Positions 14,219-20,932 of a stretch of 64,000 bases of DNA are shown here, piece by piece. The stretch comes from Actinomyces dentalis DSM 19115 (GTDB lineage Bacteria > Actinomycetota > Actinomycetes > Actinomycetales > Actinomycetaceae), in assembly GCF_000429225.1 (NCBI RefSeq), contig NZ_AUBL01000004.1, forward strand, positions 60,752 to 124,751, read 5' to 3'. Every line of letters begins with the position of its first letter. Position 1 is the stretch's first letter. Made by a program: the position numbers and the translations under genes. The notes under the pieces are model-generated. The model was not told the origin of the DNA. It made no database searches and saw only the letters and a program-made list of their open reading frames with translations.

Positions 14219-14848
14219 TCAGGCCGTCATGCTGGCGCGCTCGAACTGCCTGCGCAGCAGCCGCAGGCCGACCATGCCGCTGATGAGGGCGCAGACCACG
14301 GTGGCCAGCACCATGGCGGGCAGCATCCAGGCGGTGGCCGTGCGCGCCATGGTGTCCATGTACGCCTGCTCGGTGCCCCTGCCGGTCAGATACGCCGCGT
14401 AGCCGCCCGGGTCCACCCACAGCATGAGGTAGGAGCCCATGGGGGACAGGGAGTAGATGATGAAGGCGAGAAGGTTGAGCGGTTTGGCCCGGAACCGCCC
14501 GAGGCCGGCGACGACGTCGGCCACGGCGCCCAGGGCGACGGAGGCCGCCGCCCACCCCCAGTACATGCCCGTGGCGAACAGGATCGCGCCCACGACCGCG
14601 CCCAGAATGACCAGCGGGCCGTGCTTGGGGACCCTGGCGATGAGCAGCAGGTAGACGGGGCCGGTCAGCAGGGCCGCGGCGGCGGGCATCCAGAACGTGA
14701 GGACGGGGTTGGGCGCGAAGAGGGCGCCGCCGACCATCATGAACACGAGGAAGAGGGCGGTGAAGACGCCGGTCGTGATGAGGTCGCGCGCGCTCAGGCC
14801 CCTCCCGCCGTCGGCCGCGCCCGACGGCGTACCCGCTGACTCGCTCAA
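14219..14848 (-). CDS. MptD/Trep_Strep-family ECF substrate-binding S component (copy 1)
   Basis: About 209 residues with about six membrane helices. It opens SARDLITTGVFTALFLVFMMVGGALF, the MptD/Trep_Strep pattern, and contains LLLIARVPKHGPLVILGAVVGAILF and LNLLAFIIYSLSPMGSYL; all three are mirrored in the paralogue at 59293-59904. It determines what the ECF importer carries. The TTG ending at 14848 (followed by SESAGTPSG) is preferred because AAGGA stands seven bases upstream; the in-frame GTG at 14866 has no ribosome site. A TATACT -10 (14896-14901) and a DtxR-like box (14871-14889) precede the gene, which suggests iron control. Substrate not proven. Confidence 0.82.
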   Translation of the reverse strand: MSESAGTPSGAADGGRGLSARDLITTGVFTALFLVFMMVGGALFAPNPVLTFWMPAAAALLTGPVYLLLIARVPKHGPLVILGAVVGAILFATGMYWGWAAASVALGAVADVVAGLGRFRAKPLNLLAFIIYSLSPMGSYLMLWVDPGGYAAYLTGRGTEQAYMDTMARTATAWMLPAMVLATVVCALISGMVGLRLLRRQFERASMTA

Positions 14849-14870
14849 TATCTCGTCCTTTCCCACTAAT

Positions 14871-14889
14871 TCAGGTATTGCTAACCTTC
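14871..14889. promoter_or_regulatory. DtxR/IdeR-like iron box
   Basis: The 19-mer here matches the DtxR/IdeR consensus TTAGGTTAGSCTAACCTAA at 13 positions, with AGGT in the left half and CTAACCT intact in the right half. On the minus strand a TATACT -10 at 14896-14901 puts the start of ECF transcription at the edge of the box, so a bound repressor would block it. It lies between the ECF operon and the divergent AraC gene. Confidence 0.55.
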
Positions 14890-15009
14890 GCTCGGAGTAT
14901 ATGGAGAGGGGGCCGATCGGAAGCCGCCCGCCGGGGACTCCGGTCCCATCGGCGCACGATCGCGTCCCATCGTCATAGGCCGGAGGGACGACGGCGCGAG
15001 GGGGCCGAC

Positions 15010-15969
15010 ATGAGGGAGTCGCTGCACAGCCCGATGCTCAGGAGCGCGGGGTTCGCGCAGGCGCCGCCCGCGCAGGGCCTTGGCGGGCTCTGGCGCTCCT
15101 GGCGGTGCGAGGGGCCGGAGTGCACCGGCTGGTTCCACTTCCTGTCGCCCGGCCCGGCGCTGTGGAGCATCACCATCCACGACTTCATCATGCGCGGCGA
15201 CTACATCATGGACGTCGAGCCGCCCGACTACCTGACGGTCACCTGGTTCAAGTCCATCGCCGGCGAGGAGTTCAACCCCCGCCGCAGGCTGCGGCCCAAC
15301 AGCGTGTGGGGCCAGAGCATCGGCGGCGGCCCGTGGAAGGGCGTGGCCCACGGCGGCATCCCCGTGCAGGGCGTGTCCATCGAGATCACCCCCGAGTTCT
15401 CGGCGCAGTTCCTGGACAGGCACTACGCGGGCCGTTTCCAGGACGTCGAGCGGGCGTTCGTGGCGCTCGGAGCGGCCGACGGGTTCCCCGAGATGAAGGC
15501 GCTGCTGTCGCGCCTGTGGCCCCGGCCCGGCGACCCGGAGCACGGCGAGCTCTACTACGAGGGCGCGGTGCTCCAGGCCATGGGCCTGATCGTGGAGCGC
15601 TCCCGGCGCGGCCCGGCCGAGGCGGGCGGGCGAGTCGGCCCCGCCGACCGCGAGCGCCTGCGCGACGTGACGAGCTATATCGACGACCACTGCTCGGCCC
15701 GGCTGCGCATCGGCGACCTGGCCCGGCTCGCGTGCATGAGCCCCACGAAGTTCAAGGAGACCTTCAAGCGCCTCAACGGGCAGACCGTCATCCGCTACGT
15801 CCAGGGGCGGCGGATGAGCCGGGCCGAGCTCCTGCTGCGCCAGGCGGACCTGAGCATCGAGCAGGTGGGGCGGTCCGTGGGCTACACCTGCGCCAGCCGC
15901 TTCTCGGCGCTGTTCAAGCGCGAGGTCGGCATGCTGCCCAGCGAGTACCGCAGGCGGCTGGGCGTCTGA
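15010..15969 (+). CDS. AraC family transcriptional regulator
   Basis: 319 residues. The C-terminal AraC DNA-binding domain has both helix-turn-helix units: LRIGDLARLACMSPTKFKETFKRLNGQTVIRYVQGRRMSRA and LSIEQVGRSVGYTCASRFSALFKREVGMLPSEYRR. The N-terminal 200 residues are an effector domain of the type seen in YbtA/siderophore-linked AraC regulators (loosely, by pattern only). ATG 15010 has GAGGGGG upstream; the longer open frame from 14878 would cover the DtxR-like box. Divergent from the first ECF operon, which it probably activates when a chelate or other ligand is present. Confidence 0.9.
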   Translation: MRESLHSPMLRSAGFAQAPPAQGLGGLWRSWRCEGPECTGWFHFLSPGPALWSITIHDFIMRGDYIMDVEPPDYLTVTWFKSIAGEEFNPRRRLRPNSVWGQSIGGGPWKGVAHGGIPVQGVSIEITPEFSAQFLDRHYAGRFQDVERAFVALGAADGFPEMKALLSRLWPRPGDPEHGELYYEGAVLQAMGLIVERSRRGPAEAGGRVGPADRERLRDVTSYIDDHCSARLRIGDLARLACMSPTKFKETFKRLNGQTVIRYVQGRRMSRAELLLRQADLSIEQVGRSVGYTCASRFSALFKREVGMLPSEYRRRLGV

Positions 15970-15975
15970 GGGCGT

Positions 15976-16021
15976 GCGGGGAGCCCCGGGGCCGCCTCGG
16001 CCTGCGCCCAAGGCTCCCCGC
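15976..16021 (+). terminator. Hairpin terminator candidate after the AraC gene
   Basis: GCGGGGAGCC (15976-15985) pairs perfectly with GGCTCCCCGC (16012-16021). No T-run follows, as is usual in very GC-rich actinobacteria. Confidence 0.45.
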
Positions 16022-16080
16022 GATTAGAGTGCATCGGGGCCCGCCCCCATGGGAGCCCGATGAGAATGAGGAGCTGCGCC

Positions 16081-17319
16081 ATGAGCCAGTCCAGCCGTGA
16101 GAACGACGACGTCCGCGGGGTCGACGGCCCCGCCGCTCGTCCCGGCCCCGATCCCGTGCCCGCCGTACCGCCGTCCGCCCACCAGGCGGTGACCTTCCTC
16201 GAGCTCTTCTTCGACCTGGTGTGGGTCTTCGCCATCTCCCAGCTCTCCGAGCACCTTCTGGAGCACCGGACGTGGCGCGGTGCGGGGGAGACCCTCGTCA
16301 TGGCCCTGGCCATGTTCGTGATCTGGTCCTTCACCGTCTACGAGTCCACCATGGTCCTGGCCCGCAAGAGCGAGGCCCGCTGGATCGTGCTGGCGGTCAT
16401 GGCCGGGGGACTGGTCATGAACGCCTCGATCACCGGCGCCTTCGAGGACATCCCGTGGGCCTTCGTGGTGCCCATGGTGCTCATCCAGGTGGGCCGCAGC
16501 GCCATGACCCGCGTCCACGACGACTACGACTCGCTGCGACACCACCGCGTCTCCATGATCGTGTGGGCGGCGGTCTCCGCGGTGCCCTGGGTCCTGGGCG
16601 CCGCCGGTGGGCCGGGGCACCGCCTGTACTGGTGGCTGGCGGCCGTGCTCATCGACGTGGTCGGCATGTGGAGCGGGCACCCCGTGCCCGGACGGCGCCG
16701 GCGGGACTTCTCCGAGGTGCGCTTCGACGTCGAGCACCAGGTGGAGCGCTGCCGCCTCTTCCTCATCATCTGCTTGGGCGAGGGCGTGCTCACCACCGGT
16801 CGGTCCATCGCCCGGGATCCTCAGGATCCGGCCCGGCTGGCCGCGGGACTCCTCTCGCTGGCGGTGCTCATCGGCGTGTGGCACCTGTTCTTCGGCGCGG
16901 GGACCGATGAGGTCGATCGACGGCTTGTGGACGTGCACGGGGAGCTGGCCATGGGCAGGTTGGCCACCAACGGCCAGCAGGTGCTGGTCATCGGGCTCAT
17001 CTGCTTCGCGGTGAGCGCTGAGATCGTCGTCGACGATCCCCATGAGCCCCTCGCAACCTCCACCGCCGTCCTGCTGGCCGGGGGGATCATGATCTGCCTG
17101 GTGGCCTTCTGGGGCTTCCTGGCGCTTCTGACCGGGCGCCGCGTGTGGCCACCGCTGGCCGGCGGGGCCGCGGGGGTGGGCGTCGTCGTGACCGTGTGCC
17201 GGGCGGCCGGGGCGCCCGGGATCCTCGTCATGGCGGCCACGGCCGTCTGCCTGGCGGGCATCGGCGCGTGGTACGGGCGCGACGCGGCGAGGATCGCGCC
17301 CCGACCCGCCGCGTCCTGA
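16081..17319 (+). CDS. Low temperature requirement protein A (LtrA) family membrane protein
   Basis: About 412 residues with roughly ten or more membrane helices. The LtrA family mark is FLELFFDLVWVFAISQLSEHL near the N-terminus, followed by FRDLV-like acidic/aromatic helices and HQVERCRLFLIICLGEGVL. The family was named from a Listeria gene needed for growth in the cold; its transport role is unknown. The ATG at 16081 (MSQSSREND) has GAGGAG eight bases upstream; ATG 16060 is less likely. Monocistronic by appearance. Confidence 0.88.
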   Translation: MSQSSRENDDVRGVDGPAARPGPDPVPAVPPSAHQAVTFLELFFDLVWVFAISQLSEHLLEHRTWRGAGETLVMALAMFVIWSFTVYESTMVLARKSEARWIVLAVMAGGLVMNASITGAFEDIPWAFVVPMVLIQVGRSAMTRVHDDYDSLRHHRVSMIVWAAVSAVPWVLGAAGGPGHRLYWWLAAVLIDVVGMWSGHPVPGRRRRDFSEVRFDVEHQVERCRLFLIICLGEGVLTTGRSIARDPQDPARLAAGLLSLAVLIGVWHLFFGAGTDEVDRRLVDVHGELAMGRLATNGQQVLVIGLICFAVSAEIVVDDPHEPLATSTAVLLAGGIMICLVAFWGFLALLTGRRVWPPLAGGAAGVGVVVTVCRAAGAPGILVMAATAVCLAGIGAWYGRDAARIAPRPAAS

Positions 17320-17363
17320 GGCCCGGCGCGCAGGGCCTCGGCGCCGCCCCGCACCATGGGCGC

Positions 17364-18224
17364 ATGAGAATCCGCGCCGCCTCGCCCGACCCGCCCGCCC
17401 CCGGCTCGCTCCCGTCCGACCTGCGCGCGCGGGCGCCCCGGGAGGTGCGCCGCGCCGTCGCCGCCGAGCTGGAGCGCATGGAGCGGGCCGAGGACGTGCG
17501 CGTTCTGCTGGCCGTGGAGTCCGGGTCCCGGGCCTGGGGCTTCGCCTCCCCCGACTCCGATTTCGACGTCCGCTTCGTCTACGTCCGCCCCGTCGAGCAC
17601 TATCTGCGCCTGGAGCCCGCGCGCGACGTCCTGGAGTGGCGGATCGACGAGGTCCTCGACGTCGACGGCTGGGACGCGGACAAGGCCCTGCGGCTTTTGA
17701 GGGGCTCCAACCCGTCGTTGTTCGAGTGGCTCGCCTCCCCGATCGTCTACGCCGAGGACCGGGCCTTCGCCGTCGTGCGCGAGCTCGCGGCCGAGTGCTT
17801 CTCGCCGGTCGCCTCCGCCCACCACTACCTGTCCATGGGCCGGAATCATCTCGCGGCACTCGCCGGTGAGACGGTCCGCCTCAAGAAGTGCCTGTACACC
17901 ATGCGCGCGATCCTCGCCGCCCGGTGGGTGGTGGCCGAGCGCGCGCCCGCCCCCATGCTCTTGCGCGACCTGGTCGACGCCGAGCTGGAGGAGCCCATGA
18001 AGGGGCTGGCCGCCGAGCTCCTGGAGGCCAAGGCCGCCGCCGGGGAGCGCGGCGAGCTCCCGCGCATTGCGGCGTTCAACGCCTGGGCGGCCGGAGCCCT
18101 GGCCCAGGTGACCGGCGCCCTGGCCGACTTGGAGCCGCCGGCGCCGGTGCCCTGGGAGCGCCTCGACGAGGCCTTCCTCGCCCTGGTCGGCCCCGCGGCG
18201 TGCCGCGGGCGGACGGACGTCTGA
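17364..18224 (+). CDS. Predicted nucleotidyltransferase (COG3541-like)
   Basis: 286 residues. The nucleotidyltransferase core is seen in VLLAVESGSRAWGFASPDSDFDVRFVYVRP, with the Gly-Ser pair and the two metal-binding Asp residues in DSDFDVR, as in the Pol-beta superfamily. SNPSLFEWLASPIVY and MGRNHLAAL…VRLKKCLYTMRAILAARW follow as in the large single-domain MNT family. The transferred group and target are unknown; some relatives modify tRNA or toxins. ATG 17364 is chosen because the conserved domain begins soon after; upstream in-frame codons fall inside ltrA. Confidence 0.85.
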   Translation: MRIRAASPDPPAPGSLPSDLRARAPREVRRAVAAELERMERAEDVRVLLAVESGSRAWGFASPDSDFDVRFVYVRPVEHYLRLEPARDVLEWRIDEVLDVDGWDADKALRLLRGSNPSLFEWLASPIVYAEDRAFAVVRELAAECFSPVASAHHYLSMGRNHLAALAGETVRLKKCLYTMRAILAARWVVAERAPAPMLLRDLVDAELEEPMKGLAAELLEAKAAAGERGELPRIAAFNAWAAGALAQVTGALADLEPPAPVPWERLDEAFLALVGPAACRGRTDV

Positions 18225-18288
18225 GGGCGGGCGCTTGCGCATCGGCCGGCGCGGCCGCCCTTCCAGGGGTTTCGTATACACTATTGAT

Positions 18289-18558
18289 GTGAGTGAGCAC
18301 CTTCTGCATGGCAAACCCGTGACTGACGAGCAGATTCAGATGTGGGCCGATGAGGCCGAGGCCGGATACGACCCCGCGACCCTGCCCAAGCCTCGGCGCG
18401 GTCGCCCTCCGGTGGGCGACGGCCCCAGCACCGTCGTCCCTGTGCGGTTCGACGCGGCCACTCTCGCCGCTCTGAACGCCCGCGCGCAGGCCGAGGGGAT
18501 CCAGAACCGATCGGAGGCGATTCGGGCCGCCGTGAGAGCGTGGGCCCACATTGCGTGA
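18289..18558 (+). CDS. Ribbon-helix-helix (CopG-type) protein, antitoxin-like
   Basis: 89 residues. The C-terminal half is an RHH domain (VPVRFDAATLAALNARAQAEGIQNRSEAIRAAVRAW). The N-terminal DEQIQMWADEAEAGYDPATLPKPRRGRPP is the form found in actinobacterial antitoxins of small toxin-antitoxin pairs. The GTG at 18289 comes eight or nine bases after TATACA (18275-18280) with no ribosome site, suggesting a leaderless message. No toxin gene follows within the expected distance; the next gene encodes a membrane protein. It is probably a solitary regulator or an orphan antitoxin. Confidence 0.82.
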   Translation: MSEHLLHGKPVTDEQIQMWADEAEAGYDPATLPKPRRGRPPVGDGPSTVVPVRFDAATLAALNARAQAEGIQNRSEAIRAAVRAWAHIA

Positions 18559-18648
18559 CCTGCACCGGTCCGCGTGGAGGGCCGGCGGCCCTGGTAGGGT
18601 CGGAGCACCGTCCGCGTTCCCGCGCGATCCCGGAGAACGGAAGACCCC

Positions 18649-19638
18649 ATGACCGCCCTGATCCTCTTCTTCTTCCTCTTCCCGCTGCCGTTCCTCCTGT
18701 GGAACATCATCGACCCCCGCGGCATGTGGGAGAAGCTCTCGTCCTGGCAGTTCCGCGATCCCGAGGCGAACGAGCCGTCCGACGCGGCCTTCGATATGCA
18801 GCGCCTGATCTCCCTCATCTCGCTCAGCGTGCTCGTGGTGGGCTCGCTGGGGCTCTTCTCCGTCGTGCATCGCAGCGCCGACGCCCGCTCGACCCCGACA
18901 TCCACCCGCGCGCCGCAGGTGTATCCGTACGTGCCGAGCACGCCCAACGGCGGACGCGCCAGGACCACCGTGACGCCGGAGCCGATCGACCCCTTCCCGT
19001 CGGCCTCGACGAGTCCGGTCGGAGGCGGCGACCCGGTCACGCTCTTCACCCCGGTCCTGACCGATACGACGGGCGGACAGGACTCCGAGTCCTCCCAGCG
19101 GATCGGCGTCGACGCCTTCTACTACCCGTGGATGCCGGACGATCACCCGAGTGCCTTCGCCGACGCCGACGTCATCGACTCCAGGGTCGCCCTGAGCACG
19201 CTCGACCCCGCCCAGGCGACCACGACCGCGGGCGGGCGGGCGGCGCTGGGCGAGGGGCCGGCGATCCTCGTCCGCATGACGCAGGCGGTGTGCGCCGTCA
19301 CCGCCGTCACGGTGACCGAGCGCGGGTCGGCGCTCCAGATCGAGGTCACCGGAGTCACCGACCCGGCCCGCTGCGGCCAGGCGACCGAGGGGGCCTACGT
19401 CGCCGTTCCGCTCACGGACGAGCAGGTGGCCGCGGCCCGCGCCTACCAGGCCCCCGCCTACCGCCCGCTGAGCGGCTCCGGGTCGGGGCGCGGCGGGCGG
19501 AGCGCCTCCGAGGGGCAGTACCGCCCGACGATCTTCCTGGCCTATGATCGCGCCGAGCTCTCCGGGACGTGGATCTCGGAGCGGACCGACCGGCAGTTGA
19601 CGTCCGACGTGCTCCTGCCCTGGACCTCCGGCCGCTAG
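18649..19638 (+). CDS. Membrane protein with DUF6199-like N-terminus
   Basis: 329 residues. Two hydrophobic segments (about 3-20 and 52-72) frame a region PRGMWEKLSSWQFRDPEANEPSDAAFDMQRL typical of DUF6199 membrane proteins. After the second helix comes a Ser/Thr/Pro-rich linker and a folded extracytoplasmic domain of about 200 residues with two Cys (VCAVTAV and PARCGQAT) that could form a disulfide. Function unknown. The ATG is preceded by GGAGAACGGAAGA. A TAGGGT -10-like box stands at 18594-18599. Confidence 0.75.
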   Translation: MTALILFFFLFPLPFLLWNIIDPRGMWEKLSSWQFRDPEANEPSDAAFDMQRLISLISLSVLVVGSLGLFSVVHRSADARSTPTSTRAPQVYPYVPSTPNGGRARTTVTPEPIDPFPSASTSPVGGGDPVTLFTPVLTDTTGGQDSESSQRIGVDAFYYPWMPDDHPSAFADADVIDSRVALSTLDPAQATTTAGGRAALGEGPAILVRMTQAVCAVTAVTVTERGSALQIEVTGVTDPARCGQATEGAYVAVPLTDEQVAAARAYQAPAYRPLSGSGSGRGGRSASEGQYRPTIFLAYDRAELSGTWISERTDRQLTSDVLLPWTSGR

Positions 19639-19718
19639 GCGGCGGTGCGGGGGTCGCGCGAGTCCGTCGGCGCGCCGGCGGACCCCGAGGGGGAACGAGG
19701 AGCAGGAGGGAGCCCGCC

Positions 19719-20801
19719 ATGGCCTTCACGACCGAGGAGGTCGTCCTCGACGCCGAGCGCGGCGTCACCCTGTCCGTCCAGCTGCTGCCCACCGGGGGCT
19801 GGTACCCCGGGATCACCGAGCGCCCCGCGGTCCTCATCCTGCCCGGGGGCGGCTACAACCGCCCCTCCGAGCGGGAGGCGGAGAACGTCGCCGCGCCCTT
19901 CCTCGCCGCCGGCTACCACGCCATGGTGCTCAGGTACTGCGCGGGCGAGCACCGCGCCTGGCCGGGCCCCCTGCGCGACTACGAGGCGGCCATGGCCCTC
20001 ATCGACGAGCGGGCCGGGAGCTGGCGCCTGCGCGCGGACAAGGTCGCCGTCCTCGGCTTCTCCTCGGGCGGGCACCTGGCCGCCTGCGCCGCCACCATGG
20101 CCCGCCGCCGCCCCGCCGCGGCCGTCCTCGTCTACCCGCTGCTCGCCGGCCCGGCCCTCGAGCTGTGCATGCCCGGCCCGGATGTGCCCGTGCCCGTCGA
20201 GCACGTCGACGCCCGCACGAGCCCGGTCTTCCACGTCCAGTCCCGCGACGACACCCTCACCCCCGTCGGGGACGCCCTGGCCCTCCTGACCGCCCTGGGC
20301 CGGGCCGGCGTCACCTTCGAGAGCCACGTCTACGCCTACGGCGAGCACGGCTTCTCCACCGCGGCCCCCGGCCTCAACGCCGCCGGCGCCGTCCCCGAGC
20401 GCACCCGCCGCTGGGTGGCCGACGCGATCTGCTGGCTCGACGACGTCCTGGGCCCGCTCACGGCCCAGGGCGTGGGCGAGCCCCGGGTGTCGGGGCGCAC
20501 CGACGCCGACCTGGAGGACGTCCTGAGCCTGGACTGCACGGTGGGCCACCTCCTCGCCCAGGAGGGTCGGGCGCGCGAGGCGCTCGCCCCCGCCCTGGGC
20601 GCGCTCGACGCCATGGAGATGGAGGTCATCCGGCGCAGCGGGCTGGTGGCCCCCGGCGTCGACGAGGACACCGCCCGGCGGACCTTCCGCCGCCTCATCG
20701 CGCCGGCGCGGCTGCGCGGCGTCCTGGGACTGGTCGGGGCGTCGGCCGAGGAGATGGACTCGCTCGATCAGTGGCTGCGCCGCATCCCCAACCGCCGGTG
20801 A
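19719..20801 (+). CDS. Alpha/beta hydrolase (BD-FAE/acetyl-esterase type)
   Basis: 360 residues, no signal peptide, so cytosolic. The catalytic serine is in VLGFSSGGHLAA (GxSxG-like GFSSG). The oxyanion region is LILPGGGYNRPSEREAENVAAPFLAAGY, and the acid and histidine appear in VQSRDDTLTP and YGEHGFS. This combination is typical of acetyl-xylan or carbohydrate esterases of the BD-FAE group. About 100 extra C-terminal residues form a helical domain of unknown role. Start ATG 19719 has AGGAGGG. It stands just before the GH3 glycosidase gene on the same strand, suggesting joint use on acylated oligosaccharides. Confidence 0.85.
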   Translation: MAFTTEEVVLDAERGVTLSVQLLPTGGWYPGITERPAVLILPGGGYNRPSEREAENVAAPFLAAGYHAMVLRYCAGEHRAWPGPLRDYEAAMALIDERAGSWRLRADKVAVLGFSSGGHLAACAATMARRRPAAAVLVYPLLAGPALELCMPGPDVPVPVEHVDARTSPVFHVQSRDDTLTPVGDALALLTALGRAGVTFESHVYAYGEHGFSTAAPGLNAAGAVPERTRRWVADAICWLDDVLGPLTAQGVGEPRVSGRTDADLEDVLSLDCTVGHLLAQEGRAREALAPALGALDAMEMEVIRRSGLVAPGVDEDTARRTFRRLIAPARLRGVLGLVGASAEEMDSLDQWLRRIPNRR

Positions 20802-20932
20802 GTCCCGGGCCGGACCGCGACGGGGGCGGCGCCGGGGCTGGACGGGGATTCAACCAAGTGGTATATTTCAGTGCCGGGGCCGCCCGACGAGGGGCGCCCC
20901 GTCAGCAGTCGACATCGGCAAAGGAGCTCCAC

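Noticed and set aside
14849..14866. GTG 14866 as start of the first S component
   Set aside because: No ribosome site; the TTG at 14848 has AAGGA at the right spacing. Not fully excluded.
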